Shown: positions 34,885 to 43,035, numbered from the stretch's first letter. The stretch: DNA of 59,068 bases from Deltaproteobacteria bacterium (GCA_016875165.1 VGSF01000020.1:1-59068), one strand, 5' to 3'. A program made the numbers and translations. The notes: generated from the sequence alone by a model not told the origin.

Positions 34885-35709
34885 ATGAAAATTTTTCCAG
34901 TGGAAGAAAAAATCACGAACGTGCCGATCTTTCAAGTGGATGCCTTCACGGCAAAACCTTTTGCCGGAAATCCGGCGGCCGTTTGTATCCTTACCCAGCC
35001 GATCGATGCCCAATGGATGCAGAATGTGTCCAGGGAGATGAATCTCTCTGAGACCGCTTTCCTTCTCCGCCAGGAAGACAGCTTCCAACTGCGCTGGTTT
35101 ACGCCCGCCGTCGAAGTCGACCTTTGCGGACATGCCACCCTGGCCAGCGCCCACATTCTGTGGGAAAGAGGTGATTTAAAGCCAAACGAGCAGGCGCGGT
35201 TTTCTACCCGGAGCGGAATTCTTACGGCAGAACGTAAAGGGGATTGGATCGAGATGGATTTTCCGGCCAAGCTGGCAGAGTTAGCTTGCGAACCTGAGGG
35301 CCTGGCCAAGGCTTTGGGAGTTCAAATTCAATACCTCGGCAGGAACCAGTTTGATTATCTTGTAGAGGTCAAATCCGAAGAAATCGTCCGCAGCATAAAG
35401 CCCGACTTCAACTTCCTTAAGACACTACCAATCCGGGGTGTAATAGTCACCAGTCTCTCTTCTTCTCCGGAATATGATTTTGTCTCCCGTTTCTTTGCCC
35501 CCAGAGTAGGAGTCAATGAAGATCCGGTTACCGGCTCCGCGCACTGTTGCCTCGGTCCCTTTTGGGGGAATCGCCTCCATAAAAAAGAACTCACCGGCTA
35601 TCAGGCTTCTCTCCGGGGCGGAGTAGTTAAGATTCGCCTGATGGGATCACGTCTGATCTTAGGCGGTCAAGCCATAACAGTCCTCCGCGGAGAACTTTTT
35701 ACAGGATAG
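34885..35709 (+). CDS. PhzF-family isomerase/epimerase
   Basis: A 274-residue protein of the phenazine biosynthesis PhzF fold (two hotdog-like halves). It shows IFQVDAFTAKPFAGNPAAV, the catalytic-glutamate segment EMNLSETAFL, DLCGHATLASAH and GVNEDPVTGSAHCCLGPFW. Relatives isomerise diverse substrates, so no specific reaction is proposed. ATG 34885 is chosen; a GTG at about 34921 would start closer to the conserved region, and no strong ribosome site separates the two. It is followed by queF nine bases later, perhaps in one transcript. Confidence 0.88.
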   Translation: MKIFPVEEKITNVPIFQVDAFTAKPFAGNPAAVCILTQPIDAQWMQNVSREMNLSETAFLLRQEDSFQLRWFTPAVEVDLCGHATLASAHILWERGDLKPNEQARFSTRSGILTAERKGDWIEMDFPAKLAELACEPEGLAKALGVQIQYLGRNQFDYLVEVKSEEIVRSIKPDFNFLKTLPIRGVIVTSLSSSPEYDFVSRFFAPRVGVNEDPVTGSAHCCLGPFWGNRLHKKELTGYQASLRGGVVKIRLMGSRLILGGQAITVLRGELFTG

Positions 35710-35718
35710 AGCACAAAG

Positions 35719-36132
35719 ATGGCCAGGATGACTAAGAAAGCCGACCTGGATGAATTGACCCTGCTGGGTAAAGGCGCCAGACCAACTAAAAAACTGGAGG
35801 CCTTTCCAAATCGTCATCCAGAGCGGGACTATGTCGTAACCCTGAGCACTGAGGAATTTACCTGCGTTTGCCCGGCGACCGGGCAGCCGGATTTCGCCAA
35901 GCTCGCCATTCAGTACATTCCCGACCAAAAAATCCTCGAATCCAAATCGCTTAAGCTCTACCTCTGGTCTTTCCGCAACCAGGGAGTGTTCCATGAACAT
36001 GTAACCAATGTGATTCTGGATGACCTGGTAAAAGTCCTGGAACCTCGCTGGTGCAAAGTGGCGGCTGATTTTGGAGTTCGGGGAGGAATTTCCATTACTG
36101 TCGAAGCGGAATATAAGAAGAAAGATGGCTAA
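35719..36132 (+). CDS. queF: NADPH-dependent 7-cyano-7-deazaguanine reductase QueF
   Basis: A 137-residue unimodular QueF that reduces the nitrile preQ0 to the amine preQ1 for queuosine in tRNA. The catalytic Cys51 lies in FTCVCPATGQPDFA with the proton-donor aspartate seven residues on (D58). The QueF motif ESKSLKLYLWSFRNQG and the FHEHV segment are intact. The length is that of the short, bacillus-like type. The stop overlaps the start of the transporter gene by eight bases. Confidence 0.95.
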   Translation: MARMTKKADLDELTLLGKGARPTKKLEAFPNRHPERDYVVTLSTEEFTCVCPATGQPDFAKLAIQYIPDQKILESKSLKLYLWSFRNQGVFHEHVTNVILDDLVKVLEPRWCKVAADFGVRGGISITVEAEYKKKDG

Positions 36133-36823
36133 GCAGCGCTGGCTCCCCACCATCACCGCCATTTTTGTCACCAGCCTCATTCTATCCAATATCATCGCAG
36201 TCAAATTGATTTCCTTAGGGCCGCTCTTTCTGCCGGCCGCGATTATCATTTTCCCTGTCTCCTATATCTTCGGGGACATTCTGACTGAAGTTTACGGCTA
36301 TGCCCGCGCCCGCCGGGTGATCTGGGTCGGGTTCGGCTGTAATCTTCTGGCTGTCATGGTCATCTGGCTTTCCATTCAATTGCCTCCCGCCCCTTTCTGG
36401 AAAATCAGCGGGTTTGGATCTGCCCAAACCTCCCAGCAGGCTTATGAGGCCATTTTAGGATTCACCCCCAGGCTGCTGGGCGCGTCATTTGTTGCCTATC
36501 TGGTGGGGGAGTTCCTCAACTCCTTTGTGCTGGCCAAGTTAAAAATCGCCACTCAGGGGCGGCATTTGTGGCTGCGCACCATTGGTTCCACCCTTGTCGG
36601 CCAACTGGCTGATTCGGGAATTTTTATCTCCCTGGCGTTTTGGGGGGCGATCCCCACGATGGTCCTCGGGCAATTGATCCTGAGCCAGTGGCTGATGAAA
36701 TCTGTTTACGAAGCCCTGGTCACTCCTTTCACGTATATTGTGGTGAATTACCTGAAGCGTGCGGAACAAGAAGACCATTATGACCGGGAGACAAACTTTA
36801 ATCCGCTTCTCTTAAGGGAGTAG
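36125..36823 (+). CDS. yhhQ: Queuosine precursor transporter YhhQ (QPTR family)
   Basis: A 232-residue integral membrane protein with about six hydrophobic segments. It shows the family words LSNIIAVKLI, FPVSYIFGDILTEVYGY and GSTLVGQLADSGIFISLAF. The E. coli member imports preQ0/preQ1. The gene overlaps queF by eight bases, which supports a salvage-plus-reduction unit: import of preQ0 followed by reduction. ATG 36125 gives the family-typical N-terminus; an upstream in-frame ATG lies inside queF. Confidence 0.93.
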   Translation: MAKQRWLPTITAIFVTSLILSNIIAVKLISLGPLFLPAAIIIFPVSYIFGDILTEVYGYARARRVIWVGFGCNLLAVMVIWLSIQLPPAPFWKISGFGSAQTSQQAYEAILGFTPRLLGASFVAYLVGEFLNSFVLAKLKIATQGRHLWLRTIGSTLVGQLADSGIFISLAFWGAIPTMVLGQLILSQWLMKSVYEALVTPFTYIVVNYLKRAEQEDHYDRETNFNPLLLRE

Positions 36824-36890
36824 CTCTCTCCTGACTTTGCTCACCTCAATCGAACCGAAGGCTCAGATTAGAAAGGAAATTTAAAATCTT

Positions 36891-36957
36891 GTAACAATTT
36901 AGGTCCTTGAAGAAAGGTGTGTCACCAGGGGCAAGGGATTCCAGGGCTCGGGAGCCT
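36891..36957. mobile_element. Class E element remnant E5
   Basis: GTAACAATTTAGGTCCTTG followed by AAGAAAGGTGTGTCACCAGG and GGGATTCCAGGGCTCGGGAG match the left third of E3 and E4. The rest is missing, so the copy is truncated. Confidence 0.55.
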
Positions 36958-37050
36958 CCTCCGTAAAGGTTCCATAACAGCATTCTTCTAAACAAAAATA
37001 GTGGCAAATTTTGCCATTTGGATCAACCACCAGGCAAACTATAATTTAAT

Positions 37051-37193
37051 GAACTTGTTTAATGAACTCGTAAAAAGTCGTCACTCCGGTGAAAACCAGA
37101 GTCCAGAGGTTTGATAACTATTTGAAATAACTGGATTCCGGCTTTCGCCGGAATGACGGGGAAAGGGGCTTTCGGACTTTTTACGAGAGCATC
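37051..37193. mobile_element. Class A inverted-repeat element, copy A8, with target duplication
   Basis: Starts AATGAACTCGTAAAAAGTCG and ends GGACTTTTTACGAGAGCATC. CTTGTTTAAT occurs on both sides (from about 37044 and 37193), giving a duplication of 8-10 bp depending on where the end is placed. The interior has the GGTGAAAACCAGAGTCCAG and CCGGCTTTCGCCGGAATGAC words. It lies about 40 bp upstream of a sigma-54 type promoter. Confidence 0.8.
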
Positions 37194-37230
37194 TTGTTTA
37201 ATTTCAACAAATTAAAGATTTCCAAAAAGC

Positions 37231-37246
37231 TGGCATAACACTTGCA
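37231..37246 (+). promoter_or_regulatory. Sigma-54 (RpoN) type promoter
   Basis: TGGCATAACACTTGCA carries the invariant GG and GC exactly ten bases apart, with TGGCA and TTGCA boxes matching the -24/-12 consensus. Transcription would start near 37258, about 60 bp before the ATG of the small gene at 37317. No activator site was identified. Confidence 0.7.
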
Positions 37247-37316
37247 AACCCCAAAAATTACATCAAGGCCAACAAGCTTCTTTAGATTTTAATTCCGTTG
37301 CAGAGGAGGCCTGTTA

Positions 37317-37529
37317 ATGAAACGCAGCAAAGTTTTCCTTCTTTTGGAAGATGACACGGTTGGGGCGGTAACCTGCAATAATTTCAAATCTCCCTCCACC
37401 TATCAGGGGAGAAAAGTCATTTTTGCCGCACCCCATTTAACGGACATTGACATGCTCAGGATGACCCTCCGCTCGACAGTGGTGGGGGAAAATCATTTGG
37501 AGCAAGAAAATAAAATGATAAGGATGTAG
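37317..37529 (+). CDS. Small protein of unknown function (70 aa)
   Basis: I do not recognise this protein. It is 70 residues, begins MKRSKVFLLLEDDTVGAVTC and ends LEQENKMIRM. It has no signal peptide, no membrane segment and two cysteine-free halves with a basic N-terminus. It is supported by a strong ribosome site (AGAGGAGG seven bases before ATG) and by an upstream sigma-54 type promoter, a combination unlikely by chance. The downstream gene is convergent, so it is monocistronic. Expression under nitrogen, redox or another RpoN-linked signal is conjecture. Confidence 0.6.
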   Translation: MKRSKVFLLLEDDTVGAVTCNNFKSPSTYQGRKVIFAAPHLTDIDMLRMTLRSTVVGENHLEQENKMIRM

Positions 37530-37581
37530 ACTGATTCAGCCCCAGGAATAAATGGTTATTTATCCGGCTGGTTCTTTTGGA

Positions 37582-38196
37582 TCAAACGACTTTCTGGAAA
37601 TTCTCTTTTTTCGTAAGGCAGACCGGGCACTCCTCCGGTAAATCCCCCTCGAAGACATATCCACAAACCTGGCAGACATAGTAATCCATGGTCCTATCCG
37701 CAACCAGAGCCTCCAGAGCATCTTTATAGAGCTTGGCATGCCTCTCTTCCACATCGCGGGAGCGGCTGAAACTAAAGGCTACATCTTCCCTTTTGAGGGC
37801 AAAAGCTTCCTGGATGAGAGCGGGATAGACCTCTGTTTTGGCTTTGATCTCGCTTTCAAAGGCGGCCTTCAGGTTATTCTCTGTTTCCCCTATCACTCCC
37901 TCCAAATACTTAAGATATTCATCGGCGTGGACTCTCTCGGCCTCGGCCACAGCCCGGAAGAGCCTGGCAATCTGAGGAAAACCGTCCTCCTCTGCTTTTC
38001 TGCCGAAGGCCAGGTTACGCACGTGGGCCTTTGATTCTCCGGCAAAAGCCTCCTTCAATCTTTTCTCCAGGGCATCCGGCAGCTTTTCATAGAGAATAAA
38101 CTGGTATTTATTGGCGCCGCAAACCGGGCACACATCCGGAGGATTTTTTCCGTCATGGATATAGCCGCATACCGTGCATTTCCATCTCTTATTCAT
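37582..38196 (-). CDS. Rubrerythrin with rubredoxin domains at both ends
   Basis: A 204-residue protein. Residues 1-35 form a rubredoxin-like iron site (KCTVCGYIHDG ... CPVCGANK). Residues about 40-165 form the ferritin-like diiron domain with ESKAHVRNL, AEAERVHADEYL, ESEIKAKTEVY and DVEERHAKLY ligand motifs. Residues 170-204 form a second rubredoxin-like site (YVCQVCGYVFEG ... CPVCLTKKENF). Rubrerythrins reduce hydrogen peroxide in anaerobes. The common form has only the C-terminal rubredoxin, so the duplicated domain is noteworthy. AGGAGG lies five bases before the ATG. Confidence 0.93.
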   Translation of the reverse strand: MNKRWKCTVCGYIHDGKNPPDVCPVCGANKYQFILYEKLPDALEKRLKEAFAGESKAHVRNLAFGRKAEEDGFPQIARLFRAVAEAERVHADEYLKYLEGVIGETENNLKAAFESEIKAKTEVYPALIQEAFALKREDVAFSFSRSRDVEERHAKLYKDALEALVADRTMDYYVCQVCGYVFEGDLPEECPVCLTKKENFQKVV

Positions 38197-38278
38197 CCCC
38201 GCCTCCTGGAATTTATGGTTGCGGGTTCCACGTTATAAACTCGAAACAAGGAACGCGCAACTTAAACCCTTTACTTTT

Positions 38279-38435
38279 GATGTTCTCGTAAAAAGTCTGA
38301 AAATGCCCTTTTCCGTCATTCCGGCGGAAGCCGGAATCCAATTATTTCAAGGATTTATCAAACCTCTGGACTCCGGTTTTCACCTGTCTGCCAGGCACAG
38401 GCAGGCCGGAGTGACGACTTTTTACAAGGCCATCA
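38279..38435. mobile_element. Class A inverted-repeat element, copy A9, at a stop codon
   Basis: Starts GATGTTCTCGTAAAAAGTCT and ends CGACTTTTTACAAGGCCATC. ACTTTT lies immediately left of the start and right of the end, a 6-7 bp duplication. On the minus strand the right end supplies the GA of the TGA stop of the upstream DUF362 gene. It contains the CCTGTCTGCCAGGCACAGGC hairpin shared with A4. Confidence 0.82.
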
Positions 38436-41165
38436 CTTTTCTCCCTGGAGGAGATCAAACAACTTCCTGCTCAACTCCCTATCCAGCTCTCCCTGCCCGG
38501 CCTTCTGAAAGAAGAGGGATTTAACCGGGTCGGCCAAAATTCTGGCAATCCTTCGTCCGACACCTGCGTCCTTATACTGGAAGAAGTCTTCCATGTAGGC
38601 AAACACGGAATAAAACAGGTTGCCGAAATAATAATTCCTGTCCAGCGCTCCAAGAGCCAAGAGCGGGATGACGTCGGTTACATTTACCCAGTCCGCATAG
38701 AGGGAGCGGTCGCCGACAAATTCGATCTGGGGTTTGCCAAAAGCTGCTACAGCCTTCTTCATGTAATCGCTGACCATCGGGTCCAACCCCATCTTGGCCG
38801 CGCCAATCCAATCCGTGGCCGCAAGGTCTTCACTGCCGATAATGGTTTGGGTAACATTCGGGTTTTTGTCGGCAAAAATTCCGAAGGGCCCATCGGCGCT
38901 GATGTGGGCATCGATGAGCGCATAGTGCACGGGAAAATGTTTGATGAATTCTATGGTGGTGTCATAGATGTCCCGTTTATGGTGGTATTCCAAAAACTTA
39001 TTTTCCCCGGGCAGGGCCCCGTAAATGTTTTTGATTGTTAGCGTATAGAAGGAGTAAGAGTGAGTTTTATTTTTAGCGAAGGCTATGCGGAAATCGGCCA
39101 GTTTCCATTCCCGGTTCACATAATGGTCTCCTAAATTGCCGGAGAATGAAAACGTATCTAAGTCTTCTGAAAGGTCAATGACCCGGTAATTCTTTGCGGA
39201 AAGCCCGATATGGCGGGCGACGGTTTTGACTTCCCGGTTGGTGAAGAAAACTCCGTAAGTACTCCGCGCCTCGGCACAGGCCAGGTTGCGATACCCTCGT
39301 TCGTATATTCGGTCCAGCAGATGCTCCACCAGCTCCGGGTCCGTATAGGTGGAAGGATCTTTCCTTGAGTACATGAACATAAAATTGGGCTTGACGATGA
39401 TCGAGAAGGCCTCCTTGCTCTTGCCAGTTTTTTGCCGAATCGCTTCCAGTTTGTCAAAGAAAGCGGTCTTTTCCAGCACATCATCCAGGGCCTGAAACTT
39501 ATTGCTGTCCTTGATAGCAGCCACTTTCACTACCTTGTCGGAGTTGATATTCCCCAGGTTAAGCGGATCCGTGCTTTCTTCCAGGGCATAGAATAAATTG
39601 CCCGCCTCATCTTGCAGGGCAATGATCCGGCGCTGCAAAACAGCCGCGGGAAGATGATCGTTATTTATCTTAAGGAGGTTGTTCTCGACCCTTTTGAAGG
39701 GTTTGGCTTTATCTGCGGCCAATCTCGTACAGTTGCCTTCATGAATGTTAAGGTCAAGAGAAACCAACTGGCTGACCATTTTCCCTAAGGCTTCCTGGAT
39801 TCTGTCCCCAAAATCCTTCCGGTTTTTCCGGAGCGCGTCTGTGCGGATCTTTACATAAATATCGTCCGCCTCCGGGTTCAGGCCGCATATATAATTGTAA
39901 TGGAGCTTTGGCCACCGGATATTCCGCAGGATTGATTTCTCGGCCTCGCCCAGAGTTTTTTCCTCCATGAGGAAGTATTCCTCTTTTAACGATCCATCCT
40001 GGAGAATGATCCTGCCTTGGGTGGGGCGCACTCTGTGCGGGGTCAGGTGGAGTCCGAGGAGGTTTAGGCGCGACAGCCATTCCTGGAGATTGTCCAAACT
40101 CTGCTGTAAACCCAGCTCGTTGAGCCCGGAAATAGTCGGAAATGGCAGGGGAATGGGGTGATATTTTTCACAACTGAAATGGATTTCAATTATGGCCTGA
40201 ACTTCGCGCAGGTGGGCAGGCAGAACAGACTTCTTAAGTTCACTCCTCGAAAGCTGATACCCCTCCAGCAATTGATAGACTGGACCTTTATACCGATATA
40301 GACCTTTTTCCACATCCAGTTCCAGTCCTTCAATGACCTGGTCGGTCAGGGCATATTTGGCCCACGAGCCATCTGCCTTCTGAATAATCAGGGCGATATC
40401 CCAGAAGATCCCTCCGTCTCCAAAGGGAAAATCCTTGTCGTGAATCCCGGAGAAAAAGAAAAACTTTTGCCCGGTCCCATTCTTTGTTTCCAGGCTGCCG
40501 TTCAAAATTAGGTTTTCGTATTCCGTATGATAGATCGGGCTTAGTCTGGCCAGGTACGTATCCCTGATCTCGCCGTAACAGAACTTGAAAAACATAGAAA
40601 TGGTTTTGAATTTTTTCATCAGAGATTGGGCCGGGATGACTTCGAAGGAGTTAAGCATGGAGGGCAGGCTGGCTAACTTAAAGCGCAGGATGCCCGACCC
40701 GAAGGGGGGTTCATCCTGGGAATGGCCCTTGTAAACTCGGGTAAACAACGTGGTCATATCCGCTAACGGGTCAAACTCCCCGGGATCGTCAAAAATTACT
40801 TTATATCCATAGAGGAAGTAATCACTGCCGTCGTTTCCGGTGAAGCCAAAGGAGTAAGCCATATGCCTTTTCCCGGTTTCCCGGTCAGGTCTGAACAGGG
40901 TAAATTCGCCATGGCGAATCGGCAAATTTTGCCCGAGCGTTTTTACGGAAACGGTTCCTTCGAGTCTGGCTTTGCCCCCGGATAATTTACAAAAATCCTT
41001 GACGTCTTTAATGGAAATGATGACCTCGAACGCCAAAAAGGCGCTCTGGTTTTTTCCGGCCCGCTCTCCTCCTGCGAAATCCGCTTCCCCCTGGGCCAGA
41101 TAACCGGACATTCTCTCGGAAAAGCGCAAGCCAATTGTTTGGGATTGCTCGACGTGGCCGGCCAT
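38433..41165 (-). CDS. 910-residue DUF362 protein with N-terminal GMC-oxidoreductase-associated domain
   Basis: The N-terminal region (about 10-200) begins IGLRFSERMSGYLAQGEADF and contains GKRHMAYSFGFTGNDGSDYFLYGYKVI and DMTTLFTRVYKG. It resembles the beta-rich 'FTExMxG' module that accompanies large cholesterol-oxidase/GMC proteins. Residues about 215-330 may be a second, diverged lipocalin-like sheet. The C-terminal part (about 540-800) looks like DUF362, with IIVKPNFMFMYSR, a KTHSYSFYTLTIKNIYGALPG segment and DAHISADGPFG; the cysteine-rich ferredoxin tail of many DUF362 proteins is absent. The combination is not one I know. GAAAGGAG before MAGHVEQ supports ATG 41165, although the frame runs 12 codons further into element D2. 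The function is unknown; lipid or quinone-like substrates are conceivable. Confidence 0.7.
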   Translation of the reverse strand: MAGHVEQSQTIGLRFSERMSGYLAQGEADFAGGERAGKNQSAFLAFEVIISIKDVKDFCKLSGGKARLEGTVSVKTLGQNLPIRHGEFTLFRPDRETGKRHMAYSFGFTGNDGSDYFLYGYKVIFDDPGEFDPLADMTTLFTRVYKGHSQDEPPFGSGILRFKLASLPSMLNSFEVIPAQSLMKKFKTISMFFKFCYGEIRDTYLARLSPIYHTEYENLILNGSLETKNGTGQKFFFFSGIHDKDFPFGDGGIFWDIALIIQKADGSWAKYALTDQVIEGLELDVEKGLYRYKGPVYQLLEGYQLSRSELKKSVLPAHLREVQAIIEIHFSCEKYHPIPLPFPTISGLNELGLQQSLDNLQEWLSRLNLLGLHLTPHRVRPTQGRIILQDGSLKEEYFLMEEKTLGEAEKSILRNIRWPKLHYNYICGLNPEADDIYVKIRTDALRKNRKDFGDRIQEALGKMVSQLVSLDLNIHEGNCTRLAADKAKPFKRVENNLLKINNDHLPAAVLQRRIIALQDEAGNLFYALEESTDPLNLGNINSDKVVKVAAIKDSNKFQALDDVLEKTAFFDKLEAIRQKTGKSKEAFSIIVKPNFMFMYSRKDPSTYTDPELVEHLLDRIYERGYRNLACAEARSTYGVFFTNREVKTVARHIGLSAKNYRVIDLSEDLDTFSFSGNLGDHYVNREWKLADFRIAFAKNKTHSYSFYTLTIKNIYGALPGENKFLEYHHKRDIYDTTIEFIKHFPVHYALIDAHISADGPFGIFADKNPNVTQTIIGSEDLAATDWIGAAKMGLDPMVSDYMKKAVAAFGKPQIEFVGDRSLYADWVNVTDVIPLLALGALDRNYYFGNLFYSVFAYMEDFFQYKDAGVGRRIARILADPVKSLFFQKAGQGELDRELSRKLFDLLQGEK

Positions 41166-41191
41166 TGGGCTCGCTCCTTTCTTTTTTTTGT

Positions 41192-41493
41192 TCATCTCCA
41201 AATTAGTTGATCAATTTTTTAATGAAAGCCTTCCAAGGGCCCGGAAGGAAAGACAGATTGCGCCGCAAGCATCGGCGGGATATCCACGTTCCCAAAACCC
41301 CCAGCTTACCTTCCGCAAAGCGTAGCGGGGGTGGGGAAACATAGCTTCGAAGAAATTGCCGACTCCCCCGCCAAAGCTTAGGAGAGATATGTGCCTCATG
41401 ATTGCAAGCAAGCTGACTTTTCTTCCGGGCCCCTGAATTCACTGCCCATTTTAAATATGCCAGCTCTTTTGCCCTCAACTAATTTGGAGATGA
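41192..41493. mobile_element. Class D foldback element, copy D2 (intact)
   Basis: Perfect 19-bp terminal inverted repeats TCATCTCCAAATTAGTTGA and TCAACTAATTTGGAGATGA bound about 302 bp. The inner stem is AAGGGCCCGGAAGGAAAG with CTTTTCTTCCGGGCCCC. A third hairpin forms around GCAAAGCGTAGCGGGGGTGG/GACTCCCCCGCCAAAGC. Closely related to D1. Its left end forms the leader just before the DUF362-gene ribosome site. Confidence 0.85.
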
Positions 41494-41528
41494 CCCATTT
41501 TTTAGAAATCGATTTCTAATCAAACACC

Positions 41529-42479
41529 CTATGCGCTCTGCGTTTTGCCCTCTGCGAGATTCTCTTTTTGGCGGTCCCAGCGTTGTTTTACGCTTAGCCA
41601 GATGATGTAAACCAGCATGAAAATCGTTGAGATTGTTGCCGGCACAGCGGTCTTCTCGCTGAAAAGGGCGAGAGCTAAGCCTGCGGCCAGGCCGGTGTTC
41701 TTATGCGTGCCCAGGAGAACCAGGCTTATTACCTTTTTGGGGTCGAGCCGGAAGAACCGGGAGGTCCGCTCGATTACAAATCCCAGGACAAAAGTGCTGG
41801 CCAGAGCAATGAAGGCCGCCGGAAGGAAAGCAAGCGGCTGGGTTAATAAGATATCACGATTCAGGCCTACAATCGTGTAAACCACCAAAAAGAAGCTCCA
41901 GTTAGTGATGGCCCCTTTTGCCGGTTCGATGCGTTCTGAGAGTCGACTCCAAAGCAAGATGCGCGAGAGGATTACGGGGATCAGGATCAGTTCCACCATA
42001 ATGGTCAGGATTTTTCCGGACTCTATAAACCCGGGTCCGATGAACCACAGAATGATTAAAGGTGTAAGAAGGAGCGCGCCCAGGTAACACCCGATGGCGG
42101 CAATGAGCGTAAAGGCGCTGTTCCCGTTCAAGAGGAAGGTGAAAGGAATGACGGCAATGGCCGGGGGAACGGCAGCCATGATTATAAAGCCATGCCGCAG
42201 GGCTGCATCGTGGATGAACAAGAAATTCAACCCGAGGAGAAGGCTGCCGAGGACCCCGTAGCTTATGGCCAAGCCAGCCAGCGCCGGCATCCACAACTTC
42301 CGGGGAGAAAGGAAGATACTTCCGGAAACTCCCATGGTGGAAAGGACCATTACTACGGCCAGGGCCGGGACGACAGCCCGCTCTGTCCATCGGGCGCCCT
42401 GTCCCAGGTTTAATCCGAGGGCTAAAGCCAGGAGGAGAATAAAGTCTCTATTGCGAAGAAGATTTTTTATGGATTTCAT
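41529..42479 (-). CDS. Bile acid:sodium symporter (BASS)-family transporter
   Basis: A 316-residue integral membrane protein with about nine or ten hydrophobic segments. The segment AAVPPAIAVIPFTFLLNGN resembles the conserved proline- and asparagine-containing crossover helix of BASS/SBF transporters, and TIVGLNRDILLTQ and LGTHKNTGLAAGLALALF occur in the second half. Members move organic anions such as bile acids, pyruvate or pantothenate with sodium. The substrate is unknown here. ATG 42479 has only a weak ribosome site. The gene is isolated between D2 and the truncated DUF255 gene. Confidence 0.75.
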   Translation of the reverse strand: MKSIKNLLRNRDFILLLALALGLNLGQGARWTERAVVPALAVVMVLSTMGVSGSIFLSPRKLWMPALAGLAISYGVLGSLLLGLNFLFIHDAALRHGFIIMAAVPPAIAVIPFTFLLNGNSAFTLIAAIGCYLGALLLTPLIILWFIGPGFIESGKILTIMVELILIPVILSRILLWSRLSERIEPAKGAITNWSFFLVVYTIVGLNRDILLTQPLAFLPAAFIALASTFVLGFVIERTSRFFRLDPKKVISLVLLGTHKNTGLAAGLALALFSEKTAVPATISTIFMLVYIIWLSVKQRWDRQKENLAEGKTQSA

Positions 42480-42570
42480 AGATGAACTTTAAAGGCGCAG
42501 GGCGTAAGAGTTTAGGAGCTTTTCATTTTCCACTTGCGCCTTGCGCTTTCATGACTTGCGAAAATTAGTC

Positions 42571-42876
42571 TTAAGGCAAGGCTGCTTTCAAGGCAGCCAC
42601 ATCGCGGTCCACTTTAATGGAGATGAAAGATTGGTTCAGCAACTCGGCCACTTCTTCGCCTTCGAAGGATTCGTGGGCCATTACATGGCACCAATGGCAG
42701 GTGGCATACCCGGTGGAGAGGAAGATGGGCTTGTCTTCCTCCTGGGCTTTTCGAAATGCTTCTTTGTTCCAGGGATACCAATTTACAGGGTTCTCAGCAT
42801 GCTGAAGGAGGTAAGGACTTTTTTCAAAAATCAGGTGGTTATAAGGTCGAGGGATCCCTTGGCCGGGAGGGAACAT
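42571..42876 (-). pseudogene. Truncated DUF255 / thioredoxin-domain protein (YyaL-like), N-terminal part
   Basis: It reads [24 protein letters not shown] (split here) and [24 protein letters not shown], which are the diagnostic start of DUF255 thioredoxin-fold proteins such as YyaL/SPATA20, normally about 600-700 residues. The redox-like CHWC motif is intact, but after IKVDRD the expected ERPDVDAVYM-type sequence is replaced by VAALKAALP and a stop, so only 101 residues remain. The break is a deletion or frameshift; no remaining C-terminal part was found nearby. Non-functional as a full enzyme, although a free small thioredoxin-like domain cannot be excluded. Confidence 0.8.
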
Positions 42877-43035
42877 GGAAGCCTCCTTCTGTAGGTCCGT
42901 TTTTCTTTTACCTCTTGTGGGTTTCGGGCTTTAAAATAAATATTACCCCTCGAGGCGAACGAAGCCTCCTGCGATAAAAAGTCGCCTGCGAGCGTTAAAA
43001 GTCGAACTGGAAAAAGCGCGAAATCAACCGGCAGA

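Noticed and set aside
41211..41478. Frames preserved in class D copies D1 and D2
   Set aside because: Similar small frames appear in both copies only because the elements are alike; they show no protein family and run through the stems.
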